Source: Flavobacteriales bacterium UBA2426
GTDB lineage: Bacteria; Bacteroidota; Bacteroidia; Flavobacteriales_F; PHOS-HE28
DNA: 25,524 nucleotides
Assembly: GCA_002342985.1 (NCBI GenBank)
Contig: DDRC01000154.1
Location: 388-25,911, forward strand
Direction of reading: 5' to 3'
Shown here: piece after piece, positions 1-7,673 of the stretch
Position numbering within the stretch: the stretch's first letter is position 1
Layout of the letters: every line of letters begins with the position of its first letter
Translations under genes and position numbers: made by a program
Notes under the pieces: generated by a model
The model's database searches: none
What the model was told of the DNA's origin: nothing
What the model saw: only the letters and a program-made list of their open reading frames with translations

Positions 1-562
1 CGGCCTTGGCGTTGAGCGTGTCGAAGATGGTCTCCACCAGCAGCAGGTCCACGCCGCCGTCGAGCAGGGCCTCCACCTGCTCCTTGTAGGCCACCACGAG
101 CTGATCGAAGGTGACGGCGCGGTAACCGGGGTCGTTCACATCGGGGCTGAGCGAGGCGGTCTTGTTCATGGGCCCGATGGCACCGGCCACGAAGCGCGGC
201 TTGCTCGGGTCCTTCTTCGTGAACGCATCGCAGGCTTCCCTGGCCAGACGCGCGGAGGCGAGGTTCATCTCGCGCACCAAATGGCCGCATTCGTGCTCGG
301 CCTGCGCGATGCTTGTGGCGCTGAAGGTGTTCGTCTCCACGATGTCGGCGCCGGCCTCGAGGTATTGCTCGTGGATGCGCTTGATCGCTTCCGGGCGCGA
401 GAGCGAGAGCAGCTCGTTGTTGCCCTTCAGCAGGATCTTGTGGTCCTCCATGCCTTTCGGATGGAAGTCCTCCTCCTTCAGCCCGAGGCGCTGGATCATG
501 GTGCCCATGGCGCCGTCGAGGACGAGGATGCGTTGGGCGGCGATGCGTTCTAGTTCGGTCAT
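1..562 (-). CDS. metH: Methionine synthase, homocysteine-binding N-terminal part (5' portion, cut by window edge)
   Basis: This is the first 187 codons of a cobalamin-dependent methionine synthase or its homocysteine methyltransferase half. The enzyme moves a methyl group from 5-methyltetrahydrofolate to homocysteine in the cytoplasm. Seen: an N-terminal DGAMGTMIQ motif at about residues 17-25, then [30 protein letters not shown] and [10 protein letters not shown], all hallmarks of the Met_synt_B12 homocysteine-binding barrel. The zinc-binding cysteines lie further downstream and are outside the window. The ATG at 562 is chosen because the family motif begins soon after it. A SAM-I riboswitch and terminator lie upstream in the same orientation, which fits control by S-adenosylmethionine. 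Many Bacteroidota split metH into two genes; this window cannot show whether that is so here. Confidence 0.93.
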   Translation of the reverse strand, partial: MTELERIAAQRILVLDGAMGTMIQRLGLKEEDFHPKGMEDHKILLKGNNELLSLSRPEAIKRIHEQYLEAGADIVETNTFSATSIAQAEHECGHLVREMNLASARLAREACDAFTKKDPSKPRFVAGAIGPMNKTASLSPDVNDPGYRAVTFDQLVVAYKEQVEALLDGGVDLLLVETIFDTLNAKA

Positions 563-621
563 CGGTTCACAAGTGTGCGCGCTTTCCGGTCGCTCGTTCC
601 AAATGCAGGTGAATGGGAGTT

Positions 622-695
622 GGTGAATGGTGAATGGGACTGAGCGCTCCGGCGATGGGGTCTCCCAATTCACCGTCGACCATTCGCCATTCACC
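622..695. repeat. Nested inverted repeats of a GGTGAATGG unit
   Basis: GGTGAATGGTGAATGG (622-637) is the reverse complement of CCATTCGCCATTCACC (680-695) except for one base. An inner pair, GGTGAATGGGAG (608-619) and CTCCCAATTCACC (662-674), is nearly complementary as well. The repeats lie in the leader between the riboswitch terminator and the metH start codon, so a read-through transcript would fold here. The function is unknown. Confidence 0.6.
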
Positions 696-700
696 ACACC

Positions 701-737
701 CAAAAAGAAAAGCCCCACCCGATGGACCGGATGAGGC
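701..737 (-). terminator. Intrinsic terminator, expression platform of the SAM riboswitch
   Basis: On the minus strand GCCTCATCCG (737-728) pairs with CGGGTGGGGC (721-712) across a six-base loop. The ten-pair stem includes G-U pairs and is followed directly by TTTTCTTTTTG (711-701). It lies about 40 bases past the riboswitch aptamer and about 140 bases before the metH start codon. That is the layout of an OFF switch acting by transcription termination. Confidence 0.85.
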
Positions 738-774
738 ATCATTGTTCCTTGCGGGACATTGCTTCCTGATCGCG

Positions 775-885
775 GCTCATCTCTCCCACCACATGGCGGG
801 CTGGATTTAGCACCTACCCGATGGTTGCCCACCGGACGGTTGCCAAGGCTTCACAGGGCCAGTCCCTCTGCCTTTCTGGATAAGC
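775..885 (-). ncRNA. SAM-I (S-box) riboswitch aptamer
   Basis: The minus strand carries the conserved S-box core in order: GCTTATC, AGGGACTGGCCC, TGAAGCC, GGCAACC, GGTGCTAAATCC, then GATGAGC. The outer helix P1 closes perfectly, allowing one G-U pair, between GCTTATC (885-879) and GATGAGC (781-775). The family binds S-adenosylmethionine and usually represses methionine-synthesis genes. Here it precedes a terminator and then metH, which fits that role. The 111-base length is normal. Confidence 0.95.
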
Positions 886-903
886 GATGGAAAGAACGCG
901 GGG

Positions 904-911
904 CGAAGATA
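904..911 (-). promoter_or_regulatory. Possible -7 box for the riboswitch-metH transcript
   Basis: TATCTTCG on the minus strand differs by one base from the Bacteroidota -7 consensus TAnnTTTG. It sits 18 bases upstream of the first riboswitch helix and just past the stop codon of the S9 peptidase. No clear -33 TTG was seen. Confidence 0.4.
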
Positions 912-923
912 GGTGCGGGAGGT

Positions 924-3002
924 TCAGCGCCCCCCTCCGATGTGCTTCTCCAACCACCCGAACACCTCCTTATGCCACTGCATGGAGTTCTGCGGCTTCA
1001 GCACCCAATGGTTCTCGTCGGGGAAGCGGAGGTACTTGCTCTCGATGCCCTTGGCCTGGCAGGCGGTGAAGCTGCCGATGCCCTGCGTGAGCGGCACGCG
1101 GAAGTCCTTGTCGCCGTGCACCACCAGCATGGGCACGCGCCATTTGTCCGCGTGCAGCAGCGGGTTGAAGGCCTCGTAGTTGGCGGGCTTGGAAAAAACG
1201 CTGCCGCCGTTCTCCCAGTCGGTGAACCAGAGCTCCTCGGTGCTGTAGCCCATGGCGCGCGTGTCGAAGATGCCGCAGTGCGACACTAAGGCCTTGAAGG
1301 GTTCGTTCCACACGCCGGCGATCCAGTTGATCATGAAGCCGCCGTAGCTCGCGCCCAGCGCCGCCACGTTGCTGCCATCGAGGAAGGGGTACTTGCCCAG
1401 CGCGAAGGCCAGGCCCTTCTGCAGGTCCTCCAGCGGACGATCGCCCCAGTGCTCGTTGATGGCGTCGGTGAAGGCCTGGCCGTAGCCGGTACTGCCGTGG
1501 AAGTCGATCATCACCACCGCGAAGCCCTGACCGGCGTAGGTCTGCGGGTTCCAGCGGTAGCTCCACGCGTCGCCGAAGCTGCCCTGCGGACCGCCGTGGA
1601 TGAGGAAGGCCACGGGGTACTTCTTCCCTTCCGTGTAGTTCGCGGGCTTCAGCACGTAGCCATACACGGTCTCGTTATTCCAGCCCGGGAAGCTGAACTG
1701 CTCGTAGGTGCCGAAGGCCTTGTCCTTCAACGAGGCGTTCACCTGTGTGAGCACCGTGGCGCCCTGGTCGATCACCTTGGCCTTGGGTGCGCTGGCGTAG
1801 AGGTGCGCCGGACCGCTGAGCCCGCTCCGCTGGAACACGAAGCCCTTGGGCGTTTCCGCGAAGGCATCCATGTGGGCATCGGTGCTCAGGGGCGTGACGG
1901 TGCTGGTCTTGAGATCGATGCGGAAGAGGCGGTGCTTGCCGATATCATCGGCGGTGACGAGCAGGCTCCTGCCATCGCGGCTCCAGGCGAGGCTGGCGGC
2001 GCTGCGGTCCCAGGTGGCGGCCACGTCGGATACCGCGCCGGTGGCCAGGTCCATCAGCTTCAGCTGGAAGCGGTCGGCCTCGTAGCCCGGGCGCTTCATG
2101 GCCTTATAGGCCAGCTTGGTGCCGTCGGGCGAGATCACCGGCTGCGCGTCCCACGCCGGATTGCCGGTCGTGAGGTTCTTCGCAGCGCCGCCGGTCACGG
2201 GCACGCTGAAGAGATCGAAGTTGGTGCTCCACGGCTCCTTCTTGCCCGCGACCCGTGCGCTGAAATACACGGTGCGGCCATCCTTGCTGATGGCGAAGTC
2301 CTCGTTGCCGCCGAAGGGCATGGTGGGACAGTCGCCGTCGAAGCCGGGCATCAAGGGCACTATGCCCGTCGGTGACTGATTCAGCGACACGTAGTACAGG
2401 TGATTGCGCGTACCGTCCTTCCAGGTGTCCCAGTGGCGCATGAAGATGCGGTCGTAGACCTGGCCGGTGCTCTTCACCCCTTGCTGTGCCTTCAGGCGCT
2501 CCTGCGTGCAGGCGATGGCATCGTCGCCACAATCCGGGAACACGGACAGGGCTACCACCACGCCGGAGCCATCAGGCGCCACGCGGTAGGTCTGCACGTC
2601 CAGCGGCAGGCGCGTCACCTGCGTGGCACTGGTGCCCTTCGCATCGGCCTTCCACACCTGCGTGGTGCCGCCCTCGCCGCGGCCGCTGAGGAAGTAGAAG
2701 CCGCTGCCATCAGCGGCCCACTGCACATCGCTGGCGCCGCCCTCACCGGCAGGCACCTTCACCTCAGGCTTCTTCAGGTCCACCAGGTCCTTCATCCACA
2801 GGGTGCTCACCCCGCGGTTCTTCTCCATGTCGGTGGCGCGCACGTTGAAGAGCGCGGTGGTGCCGGCGGGGTCTACCGCGAGGCCACTGATGCGGTCGAG
2901 CATCAGCATGTCCTGGTACGTGAAGGGGGATTTCTCCTGAGCGAAGGCGGTGAACACCAGCAGCAGGCCTGCGGCGATGGAGAGGGGGCGACGGTACATC
3001 AT
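924..3002 (-). CDS. Secreted S9 family prolyl oligopeptidase (dipeptidyl/acylaminoacyl-peptidase type)
   Basis: A 692-residue serine peptidase of the prolyl-oligopeptidase clan, expected to cleave peptides outside the cytoplasm. The N-terminus is a signal peptide (MMYRRPLSIAAGLLLVFTAFAQ). Residues of about 35-420 form the beta-propeller, with WD40-like PD40 blades such as ISPDGTKLAYKA. The C-terminal alpha/beta hydrolase domain carries GASYGGF with nucleophile Ser552, HGDKDFRVP with Asp633, and DENHW with His665, so the catalytic triad is complete. The length is normal for S9C enzymes. Two adjacent ATG codons (3002 and 2999) are possible starts. The gene stands alone between metH and the respiratory operon. 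The exact substrate cannot be told from sequence. Confidence 0.94.
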   Translation of the reverse strand: MMYRRPLSIAAGLLLVFTAFAQEKSPFTYQDMLMLDRISGLAVDPAGTTALFNVRATDMEKNRGVSTLWMKDLVDLKKPEVKVPAGEGGASDVQWAADGSGFYFLSGRGEGGTTQVWKADAKGTSATQVTRLPLDVQTYRVAPDGSGVVVALSVFPDCGDDAIACTQERLKAQQGVKSTGQVYDRIFMRHWDTWKDGTRNHLYYVSLNQSPTGIVPLMPGFDGDCPTMPFGGNEDFAISKDGRTVYFSARVAGKKEPWSTNFDLFSVPVTGGAAKNLTTGNPAWDAQPVISPDGTKLAYKAMKRPGYEADRFQLKLMDLATGAVSDVAATWDRSAASLAWSRDGRSLLVTADDIGKHRLFRIDLKTSTVTPLSTDAHMDAFAETPKGFVFQRSGLSGPAHLYASAPKAKVIDQGATVLTQVNASLKDKAFGTYEQFSFPGWNNETVYGYVLKPANYTEGKKYPVAFLIHGGPQGSFGDAWSYRWNPQTYAGQGFAVVMIDFHGSTGYGQAFTDAINEHWGDRPLEDLQKGLAFALGKYPFLDGSNVAALGASYGGFMINWIAGVWNEPFKALVSHCGIFDTRAMGYSTEELWFTDWENGGSVFSKPANYEAFNPLLHADKWRVPMLVVHGDKDFRVPLTQGIGSFTACQAKGIESKYLRFPDENHWVLKPQNSMQWHKEVFGWLEKHIGGGR

Positions 3003-3102
3003 GCTTCAACCGGGATGGGACGCAATGAACGAAGATCGTCGCTTCAGGCCACACCAACGCAGCGGGAGCTTGGTCCCTTGACACTCGCGACTTGAAGCTT
3101 GT

Positions 3103-3369
3103 TCAGCCTTGCGCGCCAGCGAACTCCTTGAAGAAGCCCACGATGCGCTTGCGGAAGAGGAGGAAAAGCAGCGCATAAGGCACGGCCATCAGGTAGAGGA
3201 TGCCTTTGTTCAACCCCCTGCCGATCGATTGCTCGCCACCGAATACGCGGCCGCCCTGCTCGCCACTTTCCACCACTGCCTTGCACATGGCACAACCCTG
3301 TGCCCAAGCATCAACGGGCAGCAGCGCCACGAGCGCCAAGACGATCAGGAGGAGGCCGGTGCTGCGCAT
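3103..3369 (-). CDS. Small CxxC-containing membrane protein, last gene of the cytochrome oxidase operon
   Basis: An 88-residue protein with no named family that I recognise. It starts with a signal peptide or first membrane segment (MRSTGLLLIVLALVALLPVDAWA). A CAMCK motif follows at residues 26-30, then a short loop (ESGEQGG, FGGEQSIGRGLNKG), a second hydrophobic segment at about 57-72, and a basic tail (FRKRIVGFFKEF). The predicted layout places the CxxC just outside the membrane, where it could bind copper or haem or act as a thiol pair; this is inference. It lies 32 bases after the DUF420 gene in the same direction, so it is probably co-transcribed with the oxidase assembly genes. The ATG at 3369 is chosen over longer in-frame starts that run into DUF420. 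Confidence 0.75.
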   Translation of the reverse strand: MRSTGLLLIVLALVALLPVDAWAQGCAMCKAVVESGEQGGRVFGGEQSIGRGLNKGILYLMAVPYALLFLLFRKRIVGFFKEFAGAQG

Positions 3370-3401
3370 GGGACGGTAAAGGTAATCGGCCGGGCAAAAC
3401 C

Positions 3402-3953
3402 TCAATAGTAGGGTGAGATGAGCATGTACACCACCACGCCGCTCACGCTCACATAGAGCCAGATGGGCCAGGTGCGACGGGCCAGCTTCCTGTGCTCCGG
3501 ATAGCGACCGGACAGGCCGCGATAGGCGGTGAGGAGGATGTAGGGCAGGGAAAGCGCCGCGAGGAGGATGTGGGTGGCCAGGATGATGTAGTAGAGCACC
3601 CGGATGGCACCTGTACCCCCGAACCGCGTGTCGCCAGCGAATAGATGATGCAGGATGTAGGAGGCCAGGAAGAGGACGGAGAGGACCATGGCGCCGATCA
3701 TCGCATTGCGGTGGGCCTTCCAGCGCCCGGCCCGGGCTGCGAACAGCCCGGCGATGAGCAGGAGGCTCACCATGGAATTGATCGCTGCGTTGATGCGCGC
3801 GAAGACGTGCACATCGAATCCCTCCGGAGCAGGGACCTGCACCCGATTGAGGACGACCACCGCAAGGAAGACCACGAATGAGAAGACCCAGATCACGCGG
3901 TTGGCCTTCGCGGAGGGGATGCCGATGACCGGCTGGGGGTAAGGTGAGCGCAT
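3402..3953 (-). CDS. DUF420 family membrane protein, likely cytochrome oxidase assembly factor
   Basis: A 183-residue protein with about five membrane segments. Family features are seen in INAAINSMVSLLLIAGLFAARAGRWKAHRNAMIGAMVLSVLFLASYILHH-type sequence, with histidines near residues 81 and 102 and a third in the ILATHILLAAL segment. DUF420 proteins include YozB/CtaM of Firmicutes, reported to be needed for haem A-type oxidase function, and the gene's place straight after SCO1 supports the same role here. The ATG at 3953 is preferred because the longer start at 4001 would overlap SCO1 with non-family sequence. It is followed by the small CxxC gene. Confidence 0.9.
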   Translation of the reverse strand: MRSPYPQPVIGIPSAKANRVIWVFSFVVFLAVVVLNRVQVPAPEGFDVHVFARINAAINSMVSLLLIAGLFAARAGRWKAHRNAMIGAMVLSVLFLASYILHHLFAGDTRFGGTGAIRVLYYIILATHILLAALSLPYILLTAYRGLSGRYPEHRKLARRTWPIWLYVSVSGVVVYMLISPYY

Positions 3954-3969
3954 GTTCAGGCAATCCGTT

Positions 3970-4734
3970 TCACTGCCGTGCCGCGCGCTCCGCCTCGGCA
4001 CGCTTGACCTTCTCCTCCTTCAGCAGCATCTTGATGTCGGCGGCCACCGCATTCATGCCCTCCATGGTGGTGCCATCGTAGAAGCCCCGGATGCGCCGCT
4101 CCTTGTCCACGAGCACGAACTTCTCGGAGTGGAGGAAGCCGCCCTCGGCCAGCACGTCCTCGCGGGCGGCCAGCAGGTAGCCTTCAGCGCCCAATCGATA
4201 GATTTCCTCCTTGGGCCCGGTGAGGAACTTCCATCGTGCCGTATCGGCCTCCAGGCGGCGGCCGTAGGCATCGAGCACCTCGGGGGTATCGTGCTCGGGA
4301 TCGACCGTATGGCTCAGGAAGACCACATCCTCGAACGCGTCATCGTTCAGCTTGAGCTGGAGCTGCTGCATCTGCACGCCCATCTTGGGGCAGATGGTTC
4401 CGCACCGGGTGAAGAAGAAATCGGCCACCACGATCTTCCCCTGGACGTCACGGTCGGTGAAGGGCCTGCCGTAGCGGTCGATGAGCCGGAACGCCGGAAT
4501 GGTGTGGTACAGCGTGTCGATGACCGTCGTCCCATCGCGCTCCACCGCCACCACCTCCTTGGGCCCCAGCACGGGAAGGAACTGGAAGCGGTGCCTGGCG
4601 AAGCCCAGCCACGGGCTGAAGAAGACGAAGAGGCTCAGTACGAAGAGCGCGATGCCCCCAAGGACGAGCACCTTCAGGCGCCGACGGCGCGCTGGATCGG
4701 GCTCAGAGGTAGTTCTGCCAGATATAGTGGACAT
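3970..4734 (-). CDS. SCO1/SenC/PrrC copper chaperone for cytochrome c oxidase
   Basis: A thioredoxin-fold, membrane-anchored protein that delivers copper to the CuA site of cytochrome oxidase subunit II. From the ATG at 4734 it has 254 residues. A basic stretch is followed by one membrane segment (residues 20-41), then the periplasmic domain. The copper ligands are visible as the CxxxC motif in TRCGTICPK (Cys111 and Cys115) and the later histidine in FLHSEKFVLVD (His202). LSHTVDPEHDTPEVL is typical of the family. The start may instead be the ATG at 4755; both overlap the end of the COX4 gene (4703), which indicates tight coupling. Confidence 0.93.
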   Translation of the reverse strand: MSTISGRTTSEPDPARRRRLKVLVLGGIALFVLSLFVFFSPWLGFARHRFQFLPVLGPKEVVAVERDGTTVIDTLYHTIPAFRLIDRYGRPFTDRDVQGKIVVADFFFTRCGTICPKMGVQMQQLQLKLNDDAFEDVVFLSHTVDPEHDTPEVLDAYGRRLEADTARWKFLTGPKEEIYRLGAEGYLLAAREDVLAEGGFLHSEKFVLVDKERRIRGFYDGTTMEGMNAVAADIKMLLKEEKVKRAEAERAARQ

Positions 4735-5071
4735 ACTGCGACTCCCAGATCGCAATGAAGATCAGGTAGAGGATGAACAACGCGTAAGGGAGCAGAATGA
4801 TCGCGCGTATGTTGCGGCGCTCGTCGCCCAGGTGCATGAAGGTCATCACGATGTAGGTGGCCTTCACCAGGGTGAGGAAAACGAAGGTCCATTTCACAGC
4901 GGACCAATGGCCGGGGAACCACTCCTTCCAATAGGCGCCCACGGCCACCTCGATGGCCGTGACCACTGCGAGCAGCCCGGTCACCATCCAGATCTTGCGG
5001 CGGATCTTCCGGCCCTCCTCCTCGCTATGATGGGCGTCGAGGCTGTATTCGATGATGTCGTCGCGCTCCAT
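4703..5071 (-). CDS. Cytochrome c oxidase subunit IV family protein
   Basis: A 122-residue, three-helix membrane protein of the prokaryotic COX4 (CyoD/CtaF-like) family. Seen: a short charged N-terminus (MERDDIIEYSLDAHHSEEEGRK), helix one (IWMVTGLLAVVTAIEVAVGAY), helix two containing LTLVKATYIVMTFMHLGDE, and helix three (IILLPYALFILYLIFIAIW). The KATYIVMTFMHL stretch is the family hallmark. It is an accessory subunit that stabilises the haem-copper oxidase in the inner membrane. The gene lies 17 bases after a subunit III gene and overlaps SCO1. Confidence 0.92.
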   Translation of the reverse strand: MERDDIIEYSLDAHHSEEEGRKIRRKIWMVTGLLAVVTAIEVAVGAYWKEWFPGHWSAVKWTFVFLTLVKATYIVMTFMHLGDERRNIRAIILLPYALFILYLIFIAIWESQYVHYIWQNYL

Positions 5072-5088
5072 GTCAGCTGGTTGGTTGA

Positions 5089-5955
5089 TCAGAGGAGGTA
5101 GAAGAAGGTGAACACGAACACCCAGACCAAGTCCACGAAGTGCCAGTACAGACCGGCCTTCTCCACCATCTCATAATGCCCGCGGCGGTGGAAGATGCCG
5201 CGCATGGCCATGATGAGGACGATGAGGTTGATGATCACCCCGCTGAAGACGTGGAAGCCGTGGAAGCCGGTGATGAAGAAGAAAAAGTTGGCGTACTGTG
5301 GCGGGCCGTACTCGTTGCGGGTCATGTTGGCGCCATCCACATAGCTCACACGGTTGTTCCAGATGGGCAGCGACTCCTCCCGGGAAAGCGGCTGTGCGCC
5401 TTCGGCGGGCTTCAGGTAGTGGCCGGGCTCGGCCTTCACCAGGTGAAAGCTGTCATGCGATGCGGGATCGTGCGTGTCGTGCTCATCGTTGTGCACCCAG
5501 AACTTCTCCCCCGTTGCCGTGGTCATGTATCCGCCGCTGCCGTGGATGAAATGGCTCCACTCCCACGCCTGGCTGCCCACGAAGAAAGCGCCGCCGATCA
5601 CGGTGGCGAAGAGCCACTTGATCACTCCGCCCTTGTCCATGCGGTGCCCGGCCTCCACGGCGAGCACCATGGTCACCGAGCTGAAGATGAGGATGGCCGT
5701 CATCAGGGCCACGTAGATCAACGGGTAATCGCCGTGCAGGAACGGCAGGGCCCGGAAGACCTCCTCGCCGATGGGCCATGCCTCCGTGGTGCTGTGGCGC
5801 ACGAAGCCGTAGGCCACCAGCAGACCGCTGAAGGTCAGCGCATCAGAAACCAGGAAGAACCACATCATCATCTTCCCGTAGCTGATGCTGAACGGGGAGC
5901 GGCCGCCGCCCCAGAGGACGTCGTTGCTCAGTGCTTTGGTCGCGTCGCCTGCCAT
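5089..5955 (-). CDS. Cytochrome c oxidase subunit III (second copy)
   Basis: A 288-residue haem-copper oxidase subunit III, an integral membrane subunit that binds subunit I. SPFSISYGKMMMWFFLVSDALTFSGLL is the usual first-helix region, and the C-terminal FFFFITGFHGFHVFSG and YWHFVDLVWVFVFTFFYL are diagnostic. Between the middle helices is an insertion of about 80 hydrophilic residues rich in His and Asp (HNDEHDTHDPASHD), longer than in classical subunit III. The ATG at 5955 (MAGDATK) is chosen; the longer start at 6057 would add non-family, Pro/Leu-rich sequence and overlap the previous gene. It follows the other subunit III gene by 23 bases. Paired subunit III genes are common in Bacteroidota. 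Confidence 0.93.
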   Translation of the reverse strand: MAGDATKALSNDVLWGGGRSPFSISYGKMMMWFFLVSDALTFSGLLVAYGFVRHSTTEAWPIGEEVFRALPFLHGDYPLIYVALMTAILIFSSVTMVLAVEAGHRMDKGGVIKWLFATVIGGAFFVGSQAWEWSHFIHGSGGYMTTATGEKFWVHNDEHDTHDPASHDSFHLVKAEPGHYLKPAEGAQPLSREESLPIWNNRVSYVDGANMTRNEYGPPQYANFFFFITGFHGFHVFSGVIINLIVLIMAMRGIFHRRGHYEMVEKAGLYWHFVDLVWVFVFTFFYLL

Positions 5956-5978
5956 GGTGGGGATTGACGGCCGCAATG

Positions 5979-6716
5979 TTAATGAACAAAGCGGAGGAAC
6001 AGAAAGAGGTAGACCCAAAGGCCCCCGAGGAAGTGCCAATAGACCGTTCCGGCCCACAGGCCGACATGGTCCTGGGGCGTGTAGCGCCGCATCAGGGCCA
6101 TGGCCGCCATCACCACCAGGGCCAGGAGTCCGAAGGCCACGTGGGCGGCATGAGCGGCGGTAAGGGTGTAGAAATAGGGGCCGGTGCGGTCCTTCTGCTC
6201 GGCGATCTCCGCATCCAGCTGGCGCTCGAAACCGGTGTCATCCGCGGTGTACCAGTGGCCGTTGGCCGGCACCAAGGGCAGGCCGTCCTTGGTCACGGTG
6301 AAATCCACGCCATAGGTGCCACCGATGCCCTCCAGCTTGTTGGGGCTGGGGGTGATGCCCAGCTCCACGAGCCGGCTCCAGCCCTTGAACTGAGAGGCGG
6401 TGAAGGCGATGCCCAAGGCCAGGGTGGCCAGGATAAGCGGCGCCACCACGCCGGTGGTGCCGCGCTTGGCAGCCCTCAGGGCAAGCTGAAGCGTGAGGCT
6501 CCCGGCGACCACGAACGCCGTGCTCCAGTAGAACGGCCCGGGCATGGTGATGCGCGTCCAGTAGCCTCCGCTCATGCTCACCACATAGGCGCTGGTGAGG
6601 CCCGCGAAGAACATAACGATGGCGAAGCAGATGAGCCAGGTGACCATTCGGCGGGCGCGCGCGGCTCGCTCGCGCTCCTCTGCCGGCGTGAAGGTGTCCA
6701 GGGTGTCTGCGGTCAT
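5979..6716 (-). CDS. Cytochrome c oxidase subunit III (first copy)
   Basis: A 245-residue subunit III-like membrane protein. RRMVTWLICFAIVMFFAGLTSAYVV is the first helix. A soluble insertion (KLEGIGGTYGVDFTV to DAEIAEQKDR) follows the third or fourth helix. The C-terminal HAAHVAFGLLALVVMAAMALM and GTVYWHFLGGLWVYLFLFLRFVH carry the conserved histidines and aromatic residues. The start at 6716 overlaps the ctaB stop codon as ATGA, indicating translational coupling; the longer start at 6830 lies inside ctaB. Together with the next gene it would supply the two subunit III-like chains of one oxidase. Confidence 0.92.
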   Translation of the reverse strand: MTADTLDTFTPAEERERAARARRMVTWLICFAIVMFFAGLTSAYVVSMSGGYWTRITMPGPFYWSTAFVVAGSLTLQLALRAAKRGTTGVVAPLILATLALGIAFTASQFKGWSRLVELGITPSPNKLEGIGGTYGVDFTVTKDGLPLVPANGHWYTADDTGFERQLDAEIAEQKDRTGPYFYTLTAAHAAHVAFGLLALVVMAAMALMRRYTPQDHVGLWAGTVYWHFLGGLWVYLFLFLRFVH

Positions 6717-7609
6717 GGGCGATCGATGACGTAGGCCAGTTGCACGATCGGCAGGTAGAGGAAGCTGGCGAACATCAGTCGTCTGGCGTCCTTGCGATCG
6801 TGCGTGCGGAACAGCTGCCACGCAGGCCAAGCCATCACCAGGCCCAGCAGCACGGCGGTCGCCATGGCATAGGGGCCGATGAAGCCGAAGACCCAGGGAA
6901 GCATGCCGACCGGGACAACAAACAAGGTGTACAGAAGGATCAGGAAGGCGCTGCGTCCATCCGTGCGGCCCGGTGAGGGGAGCATGCGGAAGCCGGCCCG
7001 GGCGTAATCCTCATCGAGCACCCAGGCGATGGCCCAGAAGTGCGGGAACTGCCACATGAACTGCATGGCGAAGAGCAGGCCCGGACCCAGCCCGAATTGC
7101 CCGGTGGCGGCCACGTAGCCGAGCATGGGCGGAAAAGCGCCGGGGAATGCCCCTACGAAGACCGCCCAAGGCGAGCGCTTCTTCAGCGGGGTGTAAAGCG
7201 CCACGTACATGAACAGGGAGATGAAGCCCAGGATGCCCGTCAAGGGCCCGAAGGCCATCCACAGCAGGAAAGTGCCCAGGCCTCCAGCGATGAAGGCCGC
7301 CCACACCGCCTCGGTCACCGATAGCGCGCCCCGCACCAGCGGGCGTTCTGCGGTGCGCAGCATGAGCGCATCCTCGCGGACCTCGAGCACCTGGTTGAGC
7401 GCATTGCTGGCACCGGTCAGGAGCGTGCCACCGACCGCGAGGACCAGCAGCGCCAGCGCATCGAAGCCGCCCTCGGGCATGCCCATCAGGTAGCCCAGCA
7501 CCGCACTCACCACCACCAGGGAGGCCAGCCGCAGCTTGAAGAGCACCGCCACCTCGCGCAGCCGGAAGACCACTGTGCGCGAGGATGCGTATGCCTGAGG
7601 CTTGCTCAA
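6713..7609 (-). CDS. ctaB: Protoheme IX farnesyltransferase (haem O synthase)
   Basis: A 298-residue UbiA-superfamily prenyltransferase that adds farnesyl to haem B to make haem O, the first step towards the haem A or O of the oxidase. The catalytic Mg-pyrophosphate motif is visible as NALNQVLEVREDALMLRTAERPL (about residues 69-91), and the second acidic motif as DEDYARAGFRMLP. About nine membrane segments are predicted. The gene is also called cyoE. It opens the oxidase operon: a TACTTTTG box lies 39-46 bases upstream of the ATG, and the next upstream gene, a Wzi-like protein, is unrelated. Confidence 0.95.
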   Translation of the reverse strand: MSKPQAYASSRTVVFRLREVAVLFKLRLASLVVVSAVLGYLMGMPEGGFDALALLVLAVGGTLLTGASNALNQVLEVREDALMLRTAERPLVRGALSVTEAVWAAFIAGGLGTFLLWMAFGPLTGILGFISLFMYVALYTPLKKRSPWAVFVGAFPGAFPPMLGYVAATGQFGLGPGLLFAMQFMWQFPHFWAIAWVLDEDYARAGFRMLPSPGRTDGRSAFLILLYTLFVVPVGMLPWVFGFIGPYAMATAVLLGLVMAWPAWQLFRTHDRKDARRLMFASFLYLPIVQLAYVIDRP

Positions 7610-7647
7610 CGGACCGGAAATGCCGCCGGGTCATCCCTGCGGCGGCG

Positions 7648-7655
7648 CAAAAGTA
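7648..7655 (-). promoter_or_regulatory. -7 promoter box of the ctaB/cytochrome oxidase operon
   Basis: TACTTTTG on the minus strand is a full match to the Bacteroidota -7 consensus TAnnTTTG. It lies in the 64-base gap before ctaB. A GC-rich inverted repeat (GCCGCC at 7622-7627, GGCGGC at 7641-7646) would form a hairpin at the start of the leader. No convincing -33 TTG was found. Confidence 0.55.
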
Positions 7656-7673
7656 CCGTTCCCCAGCGAACGA

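Noticed and set aside
3103..3963. 286-codon minus-strand frame joining an N-terminal extension to the small CxxC protein
   Set aside because: The extension is an out-of-frame copy of DUF420; the real protein starts at 3369 with a signal segment.
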